Shown here one piece after another: positions 63,198-64,000 of a stretch of 64,000 nt of DNA. The number at the start of each line of letters is the position of its first letter. The stretch's first letter is position 1. Position numbers and translations under genes: made by a program. The DNA comes from Spirochaetae bacterium HGW-Spirochaetae-1 (GTDB lineage: Bacteria; Spirochaetota; UBA4802; UBA5550): contig PGXY01000002.1 in the NCBI GenBank assembly GCA_002839375.1, positions 250,392-314,391 of the forward strand. Direction: 5' to 3'. Below the pieces are notes generated by a model. It had not been told where the DNA came from. It did not search any database and worked only from the letters and a program-made list of their open reading frames with translations.

Positions 63198-64000
63198 TTA
63201 CTTGTAAAGCGAAGCGATCTGATCCTTGTATTCCTTGACCACCACATGCCTCTTCAGTTTCATAGTCTGGGTCAGCATGCCGTTTTCCAGGGTGAAATCA
63301 CTGGTCATGAAAACATATTTTTTGGGGATTTCATATCCGCCGTATTTTCCTTTGAGCTGATCGGTGATTTCCTTCTCGATCATATCCGTAACTGTTTTGT
63401 TTTTTATAAGCTGTTCCGGATCAGCGGGAAGGTTGTTCTGCACTGCCCATTTTCCCAGCATCTCAAAATCGGGGATAACGATGCAGACATTGTAGGCTTT
63501 TCCTTCTCCGTAAACCATGGCGTTTGCCACGAAGGGGAGGAGGCGGATATCCTCCTCGATGGAGGCCGGGAAAACATATTTCCCGTTTTCCAGCTTGTAC
63601 TGTTCCTTGATGCGTCCCGTGATATAGAGGAAGCCTTCAGCGTCGAAGCGGCCCCGGTCACCGGTTCTGAACCCTCCATCGGGAGTCATGACCTGGGCGG
63701 TTTCCGCCGGCTTGTTGTGATATCCCTTCATGACATTGGGACCGTATACAACTATCTCGCCGTCATCGGCACCGTCTTCCACAACGGATTTGTCCAGGAC
63801 GATGCGCTGTCCCTCTAAAACCTTGCCGACGCTGCCGATCTTCCAGGCGTCGGGCGCGTTCATCGTAACGGCAGGCGATGTTTCGGACAGACCATAACAG
63901 TCGTATGTGGGAATGCCGATGCTGTAAAAGAACTCGCCCACTTCCTTGTTCATAACGGCACTTGCCGTAAGTGCTCCTGTGAGCCTCCCGCCGAATCCCG
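63198..64000 (-). CDS. Long-chain acyl-CoA synthetase (AMP-forming), 5' partial
   Basis: C-terminal part of an AMP-binding enzyme cut by the right edge. The frame stays open past the first in-window ATG (63953) to the edge, and the upstream residues (GFGGRLTGALTASAV) match the family's conserved GGR.....G.A segment, so the true start is outside the window. Visible motifs are YGLSETSP, GYHNKPAET, FRTGDRG and GRIKEQYKLENGKYV, which form the adenylate-forming A8/A10-type C-terminal region. It activates fatty acids for beta-oxidation or lipid synthesis. Confidence 0.92.
   Translation of the reverse strand, partial: GFGGRLTGALTASAVMNKEVGEFFYSIGIPTYDCYGLSETSPAVTMNAPDAWKIGSVGKVLEGQRIVLDKSVVEDGADDGEIVVYGPNVMKGYHNKPAETAQVMTPDGGFRTGDRGRFDAEGFLYITGRIKEQYKLENGKYVFPASIEEDIRLLPFVANAMVYGEGKAYNVCIVIPDFEMLGKWAVQNNLPADPEQLIKNKTVTDMIEKEITDQLKGKYGGYEIPKKYVFMTSDFTLENGMLTQTMKLKRHVVVKEYKDQIASLYK

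Overview
This is a 64 kb window from a diderm bacterium with moderate G+C (near half by eye in most genes). A TonB-dependent receptor with a C-terminal phenylalanine, many predicted lipoproteins and PAS-rich hybrid histidine kinases point to an outer-membrane-bearing environmental lineage. The mcsA-mcsB-clpC cluster, TTG/GTG starts and the overall gene mix would fit Spirochaetota or a deltaproteobacteria-like lineage. There is no rRNA or other phylogenetic marker strong enough to decide, so this is an inference. Both window edges cut genes: a hybrid histidine kinase on the left and an acyl-CoA synthetase on the right.

Layout. 0-2.1 kb: a truncated hybrid kinase. 2.5-8.8 kb: a proteostasis block, tig-clpP-clpX-lon, with a very good lon promoter and a terminator. 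8.8-16.2 kb: leftward genes argC, an orphan PTS enzyme I coupled to a methyltransferase, a chalcone-isomerase-like exported protein, an unrecognised protein, and an ATP-grasp ligase coupled to a second methyltransferase. 16.3-20.6 kb: mcsA-mcsB-clpC, the second proteostasis block, without ctsR. 21.3-23.8 kb: an XRE-cupin regulator followed by leuC-leuD. 23.8-32.5 kb: leftward AsmA-like protein, double cyclic-nucleotide-binding protein, mutS, a SPOR/TPR protein and miaB. 32.8-35.7 kb: a small lipoprotein, a Tat-exported sulfatase and an internally deleted marC pseudogene.

35.7-44.9 kb: a second hybrid kinase (with a consensus promoter), an unusually AT-rich MscS-family channel, a small inverted-repeat element, a lipoprotein neutral ceramidase, a class D beta-lactamase and a cupin. 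44.9-50.4 kb: hypA, a large Fe-S flavoprotein and hypB in one leftward group, then purB. 50.6-54.5 kb: a third, soluble multi-PAS hybrid kinase.

54.5-63.0 kb is the most interesting region. It looks like a dedicated TonB/ABC uptake locus: a periplasmic binding protein translationally coupled to a short TiaS-like (IDDTD-motif) protein, facing a TonB receptor, two lipoproteins that share a novel repeated beta-type domain, and a FecCD-type permease with its ATPase. The substrate is unknown. A second copy of the small inverted-repeat element found at 41 kb sits inside this locus.

Regulatory signals read by eye include good sigma-70-type promoters before lon, the ATP-grasp gene, mcsA, the XRE-cupin gene, miaB, the small lipoprotein gene, the second kinase and purB. 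Several palindromes could be operators. No tRNA, rRNA, CRISPR array or autonomous transposase was seen.
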